64,000 bases of DNA from Flavobacterium piscisymbiosum (GTDB lineage: Bacteria; Bacteroidota; Bacteroidia; Flavobacteriales; Flavobacteriaceae): NCBI RefSeq assembly GCF_020905295.1, contig NZ_JAJJMM010000001.1, forward strand, positions 4,774,001-4,838,000, in the 5' to 3' direction. Positions 14,904 to 22,081 of the stretch are shown here, piece by piece. The notes under the pieces were generated by a model. The model was not told where the DNA came from. It saw only the letters and a list, made by a program, of their open reading frames with translations, and ran no database searches. Position 1 is the first letter of the stretch, and each line of letters begins with the position of its first letter. The position numbers were made by a program, and so were the translations under genes.

Positions 14904-17363
14904 TTATCTTCTGCCTCTAAATCCACCGCCGCCTCTGAAATTCCCACCGCCTAAACGGTTTCCTTCTCTTTGGAAGTTTTGAAAATTACGGGTTTGGGAT
15001 TCTCCGCGATCTCTGGAGAATGCCGAGCGATCGAGATCATTTGTAATCTCAGGACGACCGGCTTCTCCGAGTGGTTTATCTCGTTGGCCAAGTGTTTGAT
15101 TGGCTTTTGGGAAATTATCATGCTGGATTCCGTCGCCTAAACGATTTTCACCACCAATATTTTGGCTTGGTTTAGGCAAATTATTGTTCTGAATTCTATC
15201 GCCGGCACGCGTTGCTCCGCCAATTGTCTGGTTGGGTTTATTGCGTTCGATAGCTGAACCCGGATTTTTTGATGAACCAAGTTTACCGGCTTGTGTCCAG
15301 CCTCCGTTGCCATTATTGTAGTGGCTCCAGTTTCCGTTGGCATCTTTTTTATAGACATGTCCGTCGTGTCCGGCATATACATTATTATTGGTATGAATGG
15401 TTGTTCCTCCTCCTCTATGATGGGTAATTACACCTTTTTGACCTCCCGAAGTTTCGTAACCAATTGCTGTACCGCGCCTTGTAGTAACATGCCCGGATTG
15501 TACCCACTGACGGCCATTTGTAGCTGCAGAATGTCCCCATTGTGCATAGGCATTATGGCCCTGATTGGTTCTGGCGTAATTTCCTGTCCAGGGATTATAA
15601 GAACTTGCTGCTGTATGACCTCCGTACCAGCCTTGTACACTTGCAGAACGTCCGTATCTTCCTGTTGCAGGATTGTACCATGCTGATGTTCCGGCAGCAC
15701 CATAAGGTCCGTAAACGCTTCTTCCGGCAGCCCAGCCGCCTGTCCATGGGTTGTAGACTGCTCCGCCTCCGTAGGTATAAGGCCACGGACGATAAATCGG
15801 GTACATACCTCCATAATATACATATGGCGGATAGTAAAATCCTGTACCATAAGTTAATATAGCACCTACAGTTGCGCCAATAATAAAGGCGCCAAAATAA
15901 CCGGCTGTTGTGCTGCTTGAAACTGTAGTATCTGTTGTGGTTTGGGTAACATAGGTTACATTATATACGGGAGAACTTGGCGGAATGGTATAAATTTCTT
16001 TAGGAACAGAATCTGCTGTTTTCCAAGGTCCGTTTGGGCTTGTCGACATGAACCAAACTGCCTGAAAACACAAATAATACAAATCGCCCACTTTTATTAC
16101 TTTGTCCTGAGTGTTGCTTGCATATTGCATTTTTGTACCTTCGATAGGTTTAAACTGAGGCGTTCCGTCGTAGGTAACTTTGGCTTTTGCTTCGGCATCG
16201 GCTTTATTTATAATGGCTGTTGTAGGAACCTGAGCCAGCATTACAGCATCTTTGGCTTCCTGAGTTCCCGGTACAGATGCTAATACATTTGCTCTTGGGG
16301 AATCTTTTGGGATTTTGGCAAAATCAGCCGGCAGGTTATTTCCGCCATATGTCCACGGTCCTGTTAATGCTGCAGACTTAAACCATCTTCCGGATAACAA
16401 AACATAATATTGTCCATCGCCTTCGTTGGCAAAAATATCATTTTCGGTATTGTCGATGTATAAGAGTTTGGTTCCGTCTATTTTAATAAATTTTGGGGTT
16501 CCGTTTATGGCAATTAATTCAGCCGGTTTGTTGCTGTAGAAAATCTGTGGAGCGGTACCTCCTGATGGCGGCGGAATCGCTTTTTTGACATCATCAAAAT
16601 TTTGACCTGACGGAAGATTACTTAAACCGGAAGGAAGTTGAGTGGTTTTTATCCATTTTCCGTCTAGTGTTTTCGAAGTAACCCATACATTATCTGCCAG
16701 TAAATAGTAGTCTTTTGTGGTTTTGTCAAAAAACAAATCCCAGTTGGTATTGACTACATATTGAATATCTGTTTTTTCTACCGGCACTAAAACAGGCTCT
16801 CCTTGTACAATAAGCAAAACTGCGGGATTTGTACTGTAGAAAATTGCAGGCGGATCGTTCTTGCCAGCTATTCCTTTTGAAGGGCTTTTGGTTTGATTTA
16901 AATCTGCCAGAATGCGATCTACCGAAATAGGATCTCCGCCTTTAGGCAATGTTTCTTTGAAAAGTTTTTCCATTTCTGGGACTTTTTTTTCATCGAGTGC
17001 CGGAAATCGTACATCGGTTACCTGAACATTCTTAAAAAATACGTTGCGGTTATCTTTGTCTACTAATGTTTCCGCTTTGAGAGAAGCTACTCCCAAGACT
17101 TGTTTGCCATCTTTTGGAGTGAGAGAAAAGGCAAGTCTTGCCGTAATTTCTTTATAATCTTTCCAATCATCCACCTGAGGTTGATAATAAACCAGTTTTG
17201 TACCATTGTTAGATACTTCGCGTGGCCAGCCATCATCGGTAATTGAATCGGAAGGAGCTGATTGAGCTTTCTCAGAAGTTGCCTGATCCTTATTTTTATC
17301 TTTCTTGCATGAGAAAAAAATTGAACTAAAACAAAGTACAATTATTACAAAATCATTTTCCAT
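14904..17363 (-). CDS. Large repeat lipoprotein with Gly/Tyr/Asn-rich C-terminus
   Basis: 819 aa. The N-terminus is a short lipoprotein signal (VLCFSSIFFSC, lipobox Cys at about residue 19). Three related units of about 90-110 residues follow (around 165-265, 266-375, 380-465), each with a TP(V/K/Q)..I.GT..QY pattern, YYVL or YYLC, a W and GPW or GKW. A hydrophobic segment FGAFIIGATVGAILTYG lies near residue 490. The last 300 residues are rich in Gly, Tyr, Asn and Trp and end RGGGGFRGRR. Similar proteins have been annotated as carbohydrate-binding family V/XII, but I see no firm basis for a function; probably a cell-envelope structural protein. Confidence 0.75.
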   Translation of the reverse strand: MENDFVIIVLCFSSIFFSCKKDKNKDQATSEKAQSAPSDSITDDGWPREVSNNGTKLVYYQPQVDDWKDYKEITARLAFSLTPKDGKQVLGVASLKAETLVDKDNRNVFFKNVQVTDVRFPALDEKKVPEMEKLFKETLPKGGDPISVDRILADLNQTKSPSKGIAGKNDPPAIFYSTNPAVLLIVQGEPVLVPVEKTDIQYVVNTNWDLFFDKTTKDYYLLADNVWVTSKTLDGKWIKTTQLPSGLSNLPSGQNFDDVKKAIPPPSGGTAPQIFYSNKPAELIAINGTPKFIKIDGTKLLYIDNTENDIFANEGDGQYYVLLSGRWFKSAALTGPWTYGGNNLPADFAKIPKDSPRANVLASVPGTQEAKDAVMLAQVPTTAIINKADAEAKAKVTYDGTPQFKPIEGTKMQYASNTQDKVIKVGDLYYLCFQAVWFMSTSPNGPWKTADSVPKEIYTIPPSSPVYNVTYVTQTTTDTTVSSSTTAGYFGAFIIGATVGAILTYGTGFYYPPYVYYGGMYPIYRPWPYTYGGGAVYNPWTGGWAAGRSVYGPYGAAGTSAWYNPATGRYGRSASVQGWYGGHTAASSYNPWTGNYARTNQGHNAYAQWGHSAATNGRQWVQSGHVTTRRGTAIGYETSGGQKGVITHHRGGGTTIHTNNNVYAGHDGHVYKKDANGNWSHYNNGNGGWTQAGKLGSSKNPGSAIERNKPNQTIGGATRAGDRIQNNNLPKPSQNIGGENRLGDGIQHDNFPKANQTLGQRDKPLGEAGRPEITNDLDRSAFSRDRGESQTRNFQNFQREGNRLGGGNFRGGGGFRGRR

Positions 17364-17676
17364 AAATTAAAAAATTTAGATTACTATTTATTGAAAAATC
17401 ATTTTTATCGATATCCCGTAAAAATTATTGTGATAAAATTAAGTTTACAGGAATTATAAATCTAGTAATCAGTCTTTTCGTTTGTTTCAAATTGTAAAAT
17501 GAAACCAAAAAAGTCAATAAAATTGAAAATTTCAAAAAATAAATTCCAAATTTCAATTGGGAAACCCTTCGACTTCGCCCAGGGTGACAGTAGAAAAAAT
17601 CTTTTAACCTTTGCCCCTCTGTCCCTTTGTTCCTTTGTGCCTTTAACCCTCTGTTCCTTTGTCACTAAAAGAAATC
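17364..17676. repeat. Gene-free spacer with CCCTTCGACTTCGCCCAGGG repeat
   Basis: 313 bp. From about 17540 to 17607 it holds AAATTCCAAATTTCAATTGG followed by GAAACCCTTCGACTTCGCCC and AGGGTGACAGTAGAAAA, almost identical to 19116-19175. A CTTTGTTCCTTTG low-complexity run follows. Two overlapping short frames on opposite strands here are low-complexity translations and are not called. Confidence 0.55.
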
Positions 17677-18420
17677 TTAAGCTAAAACCATCCCGCCATC
17701 CATAATAAAATCGGCTCCGGTAATGAATTTTGCTGCGTCGCTGCTTAAATACGCCACCATTTTCGCAACATCTTCTGAGGCTCCCATTTGTTTTAACGGA
17801 ACTTTTTCGATCACAACATCCATAATTGATTTTACGGTAGTGGTATCTAAACCAACTTTATTCATTACCTCAGTTTCTGTTGGGCCAGGACTAACGGAGT
17901 TTACTCTGATTTTTCTTGGTGCCAATTCCAATGCCGCTGATCTCATAACCGAATTCAAAGCTGTTTTGCTCGAAGAATAAATCGATGATCCCGGGCCTGG
18001 CATGCTTGCAGTATTCGAAGAAAGAAATACAATCGATGCTCCGTCTTTCAGGATTGGAATGAATCTGCTTAGTGTAAAATACGCTCCTTTGAAGTTGACA
18101 TTGATAATACTATCGAATAATGTTTCTGTTGCTTGTTCTATATTTCCTAATCCGGCAATTCCGGCATTGATGAAGAGAATATCAACTTGTCCGAAATCTT
18201 CTTTTACCTTCAAAGCCAGATTTTCGATGTCTGAAATACTGGATTGATCGGCAACAATGGCTGTTACTCCCAAATCTGAAGCTGCTTTTTCGATTGCTTC
18301 TTTTCTTCTTCCGGTAATGATTACAGTTGCGCCTTGTTCTTTTAGTTGTTTGGCTGTTGCATAACCGATACCGCTATTTCCGCCTGTTATTACTGCAACT
18401 TTATTTTTTAAATTGTCCAT
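17677..18420 (-). CDS. SDR-family oxidoreductase
   Basis: 247 aa classical SDR: TGGNSGIGYATA cofactor motif, NAG at about residue 86, catalytic Ser in FLSSNTAS and YSSSK as the YxxxK pair, then PGPTETEV. NAD(P)-dependent oxidoreductase of unknown substrate, cytoplasmic. It is divergent from an HxlR-type regulator (18750-19091). Its promoter has CAAATTTA on the plus strand (18446-18453, i.e. TAAATTTG) with an inverted repeat just upstream. Such SDR/HxlR pairs are common in flavobacteria. Confidence 0.92.
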   Translation of the reverse strand: MDNLKNKVAVITGGNSGIGYATAKQLKEQGATVIITGRRKEAIEKAASDLGVTAIVADQSSISDIENLALKVKEDFGQVDILFINAGIAGLGNIEQATETLFDSIINVNFKGAYFTLSRFIPILKDGASIVFLSSNTASMPGPGSSIYSSSKTALNSVMRSAALELAPRKIRVNSVSPGPTETEVMNKVGLDTTTVKSIMDVVIEKVPLKQMGASEDVAKMVAYLSSDAAKFITGADFIMDGGMVLA

Positions 18421-18445
18421 TTTTTATGTTTTTAAATTAATGGTA

Positions 18446-18498
18446 CAAATTTAAAGAGGAAAACATATTGCTTTTTCAGTGGTATCATGGAGTATACC
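18446..18498 (-). promoter_or_regulatory. SDR promoter with candidate HxlR operator
   Basis: The minus-strand -7 box TAAATTTG lies at 18446-18453. The inverted repeat GGTAT-N8-ATACC at 18481-18498 sits just upstream of the expected -33 region, a fitting place for the product of the divergent regulator gene. Confidence 0.45.
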
Positions 18499-18578
18499 TA
18501 GCTATGTTTTTTTTATGTTTTTTCCACCATATAAGTTATATAAGTTCATTTAAATTTGGAAGGTTAAAAAAGTAAGTG

Positions 18579-18719
18579 CTTATAATTTCTTATAGCATTT
18601 ATATTGTTCAAAAACATTCTAATTCACGCTATCTTATATTTTCTTACATTACTTATATGGTTTAAAAACAATCCACAATTCTCTTATAATTTATTATATC
18701 GATTATATGGTGAAAAAGA
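18579..18719. repeat. Three imperfect ~50-bp tandem repeats ahead of the HxlR gene
   Basis: Units starting CTTATAATTTCTTATAGCAT (18579), CTTATATTTTCTTACATTAC (18633) and CTTATAATTTATTATATCGA (18683) each continue TTATATGGTTNAAAAACA or similar. They are very AT-rich and fill the spacer directly upstream of the regulator. Confidence 0.5.
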
Positions 18720-18749
18720 ATGTTTTTATATATTAGTCTAAAAATTGTT

Positions 18750-19091
18750 ATGGAAAGAAATCAGAAAGAAGAAGTTCAGGCGCTTCAGGATACTATATAT
18801 GTTTTGGGAGGGAAATGGAAATTGCCGATCATCAATTCTATCTGTAACGGAAACCATCGATTTAAAGAAATTCAGCAAAGTATTCCGGGGATTACGTCAA
18901 GAATGCTTTCGAAAGAACTGAAGGATATGGAACTGAACAATCTCGTAAAAAGAACCGAAGATCGTGATGCAAAAGTGGCTATTCTTTATGAGTCAACTCC
19001 TTATTGCCAATCGTTTGGTCCTATTATAACCGAAATGATCAATTGGGGAATCGCACATAGGAAACACATTAAAAATAAAGTTGGGGAATAA
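18750..19091 (+). CDS. HxlR-family winged-helix transcriptional regulator
   Basis: 113 aa from the ATG at 18750 (MERNQKEEVQAL); the longer frame adds ten residues inside AT-rich repeat sequence. Family signature: VLGGKWKLPIINSICNGNHRF, FKEIQQSIPGITSRMLSKEL and a C-terminal helix GPIITEMINWGIAHR. HxlR proteins often sense quinones or electrophiles and control a neighbouring oxidoreductase; here the divergent SDR gene is the obvious target. No cysteine in the usual sensor position near the N-terminus. Confidence 0.9.
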   Translation: MERNQKEEVQALQDTIYVLGGKWKLPIINSICNGNHRFKEIQQSIPGITSRMLSKELKDMELNNLVKRTEDRDAKVAILYESTPYCQSFGPIITEMINWGIAHRKHIKNKVGE

Positions 19092-19115
19092 ATTTAAAAT
19101 TAAAATTCCAAAAAA

Positions 19116-19175
19116 TAAATTCCAAATTCCAATTGGGAAGCCCTTCGACTTCGCTCAGGGTGACAATAGAAAAAA
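19116..19175. repeat. CCCTTCGACTTCGCTCAGGG repeat copy
   Basis: CCAATTGGGAAGCCCTTCGA then CTTCGCTCAGGGTGACAATA, near-identical to the copy at about 17545-17607. The second half resembles the arms of the GTCATCCTGAGCGAAG palindromes, so this may be a solo half-element. Confidence 0.5.
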
Positions 19176-19201
19176 ACTTAGAATCTTAGCAACTTAGAAC
19201 C

Positions 19202-19690
19202 TTAGTCGCTTTCTCCCTCACTTTTCAACTGCAACGCTCTTTGTAAAAAACTCTGATGCATTAATTTATTTTCGGCTTCGTTGATTGCCTGGAGGAGATT
19301 GTTTTGATTGTCTGCGATTTCTTTAAGTACGCTTGACATTACATCCCAAACGGGTTTCATTTTCAGGATCAATTCCTGTCCTTTTGGGGTAAGTGATATT
19401 AATCTTTTTCGTTCGTCGACTTTGTCTTTTTTGGAACGGATGAGTTTTTGTTTTTCGAGTTCTTTTAATAAACTAATGGTCGAAGGATGTGTATAGCCTA
19501 TTTCGTTTGCAATTTCTACCACGCTCAAAACTTCTTTATGATGCAAAGTATATACGACAGGAAACCATTTGGGTTCAAAGTCGATTCCGTATGATTTGTA
19601 AAATAAAGCACCGTCTTTTCGCAATTGTTCGCTAAGTCTTTGCAATCGTGTCGAAATGGCTAAAATCCCTGATTCATCAATTATATTCAT
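19202..19690 (-). CDS. MarR-family transcriptional regulator
   Basis: 162 aa from the ATG at 19690 (MNIIDESGIL); the frame can extend 9 codons into the upstream GNAT gene, but this start places it 2 bp after that gene's stop codon. Winged-helix core: VVEIANEIGYTHPSTISLLKELEKQ with the DxR wing DERKRLISLT. Adjacent to and downstream of a GNAT acetyltransferase gene. A perfect palindrome AACTACGTAGTT overlaps the -7 box of the pair's promoter and is the likely autoregulatory operator. Confidence 0.88.
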   Translation of the reverse strand: MNIIDESGILAISTRLQRLSEQLRKDGALFYKSYGIDFEPKWFPVVYTLHHKEVLSVVEIANEIGYTHPSTISLLKELEKQKLIRSKKDKVDERKRLISLTPKGQELILKMKPVWDVMSSVLKEIADNQNNLLQAINEAENKLMHQSFLQRALQLKSEGESD

Positions 19691-19692
19691 CG

Positions 19693-20184
19693 TTACTTTT
19701 TTAGTTTTAAATGACAAAATACATTGTCGGCACTCATAACAGGAAAAGTGTCCGGAAGCGATTCTTTTTCGATTCGTATGAAATGATTCCTTTTATAAAA
19801 ACGCAAAGCAGCTTCTAATACTGTTATGGTTCCCAAATATAAATCATCAATTTGATTTTCGTTGCAATAATCGAGTAAAGTGTCTAATAATTTCTGGGCA
19901 ATCGAAAACTCTTTTCCGCGGAATTCTTTCTTTACAAACATTTTTCTAATAGCGGCCTGAGTATCATTAAATTTTATTAAAGCAATCGTTCCTACTAATT
20001 CTTCATTTATAAAAGCGCCCCAGAAATGTCCTCCGCTGGCATAATAGAAGTTTTGAATGTTTAATAAATCCGGCTGATCCTCAATTGTAATAGCAACATT
20101 AAATTCTTTTTGCTGAATGTTTAAAATTAAATCTACTACCTCATTTGAGAATTTATTTTCTATGGGAATAATTTGTGGTTTCAT
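19693..20184 (-). CDS. GNAT-family N-acetyltransferase
   Basis: 163 aa. GNAT fold marks: GTIALIKFNDTQAAIRKMFV strand and the acetyl-CoA pyrophosphate loop KKEFRGKEFSIAQKLL (equivalent of Q/RxxGxA), then YKRNHFIRIE near the C-terminus. The substrate is unknown; small-molecule or protein acetylation in the cytoplasm. First gene of a two-gene unit with a MarR regulator, under a promoter with TAGTTTTG -7 box. Confidence 0.9.
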   Translation of the reverse strand: MKPQIIPIENKFSNEVVDLILNIQQKEFNVAITIEDQPDLLNIQNFYYASGGHFWGAFINEELVGTIALIKFNDTQAAIRKMFVKKEFRGKEFSIAQKLLDTLLDYCNENQIDDLYLGTITVLEAALRFYKRNHFIRIEKESLPDTFPVMSADNVFCHLKLKK

Positions 20185-20204
20185 GTTTTTGAAAATTTAC
20201 TTTA

Positions 20205-20219
20205 CAAAACTACGTAGTT
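20205..20219 (-). promoter_or_regulatory. GNAT-marR promoter with overlapping MarR-type palindrome
   Basis: AACTACGTAGTT (20208-20219) is a perfect 12-bp palindrome. The minus-strand -7 box TAGTTTTG is 20205-20212, so a bound protein would block the promoter. Confidence 0.55.
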
Positions 20220-20457
20220 AAATACATAAATAAAAATATTTGATTGAAATTGTTTGTTTTTGTTTCACGCAGATTTAAAAAAGATTGAAGCACATACTGC
20301 AGATTATTTTTTCTTTGATTAATTTAAAAATCTTTTTAGAATGAGCCCGAATCTGCCTAATCTGTTTAAAATAAAAAAAAACTTTGTGCCTTAGCGCCTT
20401 TGTGGCAACCAACAAGCCAAGTCTAAATGTGAAACTTATCACAAAAAAGTAAAAAGA

Positions 20458-20489
20458 TTTGCAGATATGACCAATCGGTCATATATTTG
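20458..20489 (+). promoter_or_regulatory. tetR promoter with internal TetR operator
   Basis: TTTG (20458-20461), 20-bp spacer, TATATTTG (20482-20489): an almost ideal flavobacterial promoter. The spacer contains ATGACC-AATC-GGTCAT (20467-20482), an inverted repeat whose near-copy ATGACC-GATC-AGTCAT lies at 21118-21133 upstream of the next gene. The longest frame's first ATG lies inside this operator and is therefore not the start. Confidence 0.75.
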
Positions 20490-20511
20490 TACTCGTAAAA
20501 TGAAAACTATC

Positions 20512-21099
20512 ATGACAAAAGGAGAAGAAACCAGACAATTCATTATAGAAAAAGCAGCACCAATTTTTAATACAAAAGGAATTGCGGCAACATCTATGAG
20601 TGATATTATGGAGGCTACCAAATTGTCTAAAGGAAGCATGTACGTTCACTTTGAAAATAAAGATGTTCTGGCCTGCGCCGCGATAGATCATAATATGAAA
20701 GTACTTGGTGATAAACTGGTATCTGAAATTAGTAAAAGTAAAACTGCCAAAGAGGAGCTTTTTACTTATATCGATTTTTTCAGTAATGCTGTAAATCCCC
20801 CGCTTACCGGTGGTTGTCCGTTACTGAATTTTGGCACCGAGGCTGATGATACCAACCCTATCGTAAAAGAGAAAATAAATAAAGGCTGTAACGCTAATCA
20901 GCAATTATTGACCAATAGTGTCAACAAAGGAATTGCCAAAGGAGAGTTTAACCCGGAGTGGAATGCTGAAGAGTTTGCCATCGTTATGTTAGCCATGATG
21001 GAAGGCGGTCATCTTATTTCGAGAATGGCGGGTAATAATGATAAGATGAAAGTTATCGCTAAAACATTAAAAAAAATTATAGAGGAAAACACACTCTAA
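20512..21099 (+). CDS. TetR/AcrR-family transcriptional regulator
   Basis: 195 aa from the ATG at 20512 (MTKGEETRQFIIEKAAP). Upstream in-frame ATGs at 20467 and 20500 fall in the operator or too close to the transcription start. N-terminal TetR helix-turn-helix: FNTKGIAATSMSDIMEATKLSKGSMYVHF in overlapping pieces, the standard recognition helix ending YVHFENK. The C-terminal ligand domain resembles the YcdC/AcrR-like group (TGGCPLLNFGTEADD). Predicted repressor of itself and the downstream SDR gene, since both have the same palindrome upstream. Confidence 0.92.
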   Translation: MTKGEETRQFIIEKAAPIFNTKGIAATSMSDIMEATKLSKGSMYVHFENKDVLACAAIDHNMKVLGDKLVSEISKSKTAKEELFTYIDFFSNAVNPPLTGGCPLLNFGTEADDTNPIVKEKINKGCNANQQLLTNSVNKGIAKGEFNPEWNAEEFAIVMLAMMEGGHLISRMAGNNDKMKVIAKTLKKIIEENTL

Positions 21100-21117
21100 T
21101 TTTTTTTTACCAAAAAA

Positions 21118-21133
21118 ATGACCGATCAGTCAT
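21118..21133 (+). promoter_or_regulatory. Second TetR operator, upstream of the SDR gene
   Basis: ATGACCGATCAGTCAT, an inverted repeat with ATGAC/GTCAT arms and nearly identical to the operator in the tetR promoter (ATGACCAATCGGTCAT). It lies 68 bp before the SDR start. Confidence 0.7.
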
Positions 21134-21201
21134 TTTTATAAAAATAGAAATAAACAATAAACAATAATCAATTTATAATCAACAATTAATAATTTAAGAT
21201 C

Positions 21202-22014
21202 ATGTCAAAAACAATTTTAATTTCAGGAGCATCAAAAGGATTTGGAAAAATCTGGGCAGAAGCATTTTTAGCAAAAGGGTACAAGGTAGCTGCAACAGCA
21301 CGAAATATTGATACCCTCGCCGACTTAAAAGCACAATACGGAGACGCTATTTTGCCTTTAACATTAGATGTAAACAAACGCGAAGATTCGTTTGCATTGG
21401 TAGAAAAAGTAAAACAACATTTTGGTACAATCGATATCCTGATCAATAATGCGGGTTATGCACTAAACGGTGCTGTTGAAGAAGCTAGCGAAACTGAAGC
21501 AAGAGCTCAATTTGAAACCAACTTTTTTGGTACTCTTTGGTTGACTCAAGCGGTTTTACCTATAATGAGAGATCAAAAAAGCGGGCATATTATACAAGTT
21601 TCTTCTATTTTAGGAATTGCCGCTTTGCCTAATTTAGGTCTTTATAATGCTTCTAAATTTGCTGTAGAAGGTCTTACAGAGACTTTAGCGCAGGAAGTAA
21701 AACAATTTGGAATCAATGTAACTTTGGTTGAACCTAATGGTTATTTTACAGATATCTGGGGTAACGGATTCAATAGTAAAAGTATTGATGCTTATGACGG
21801 ACTTAAAAAAGCAATAGCAGATGGACATGATCCTGACACTTTTGGACAAGCAAGCGCTACTGCACCTGCGATTGTTAAACTGGTCGAAGCAGAAAATCCT
21901 CCTTTACGCCTATTTTTAGGAAAAGTAGCATTACCACTTGCAAAACAAGTTTACCAACAAAAACTAGCTACTTGGGAAGAATGGGCTGATGTTTCTGTAG
22001 CTGCTCACGGTTAA
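21202..22014 (+). CDS. SDR-family oxidoreductase under TetR control
   Basis: 270 aa: cofactor motif SGASKGFGKIWAEAFL, NNAG in ILINNAGYALNG, catalytic Ser in QVSSILG and YNASK. The C-terminal extension after residue 190 (EPNGYFTDIWGNGF) is typical of the larger SDR subgroup often named oxidoreductase/retinol dehydrogenase-like. Substrate unknown. It is downstream of the tetR gene in the same direction, with its own copy of the TetR operator, so it is a probable target that responds to the regulator's ligand. It ends at a strong bidirectional terminator. Confidence 0.9.
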   Translation: MSKTILISGASKGFGKIWAEAFLAKGYKVAATARNIDTLADLKAQYGDAILPLTLDVNKREDSFALVEKVKQHFGTIDILINNAGYALNGAVEEASETEARAQFETNFFGTLWLTQAVLPIMRDQKSGHIIQVSSILGIAALPNLGLYNASKFAVEGLTETLAQEVKQFGINVTLVEPNGYFTDIWGNGFNSKSIDAYDGLKKAIADGHDPDTFGQASATAPAIVKLVEAENPPLRLFLGKVALPLAKQVYQQKLATWEEWADVSVAAHG

Positions 22015-22036
22015 TTTTACACCTTTCATTAAAAAT

Positions 22037-22069
22037 AAAACCTCCAAAATTATTCGTTTTGGAGGTTTT
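22037..22069. terminator. Bidirectional terminator between convergent SDR and ABC permease genes
   Basis: AAAACCTCCAAAA (22037-22049) and TTTTGGAGGTTTT (22057-22069) form a 13-bp perfect stem with a 7-nt loop, with A/T tails suitable for both directions. Confidence 0.8.
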
Positions 22070-22081
22070 AAATTTTATGCT

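Noticed and set aside
17462..17705. Two overlapping frames on opposite strands with KEQR/TKEQ-type peptides
   Set aside because: Low-complexity translation of a CTTTGTTCCTTTG run and a dispersed repeat.
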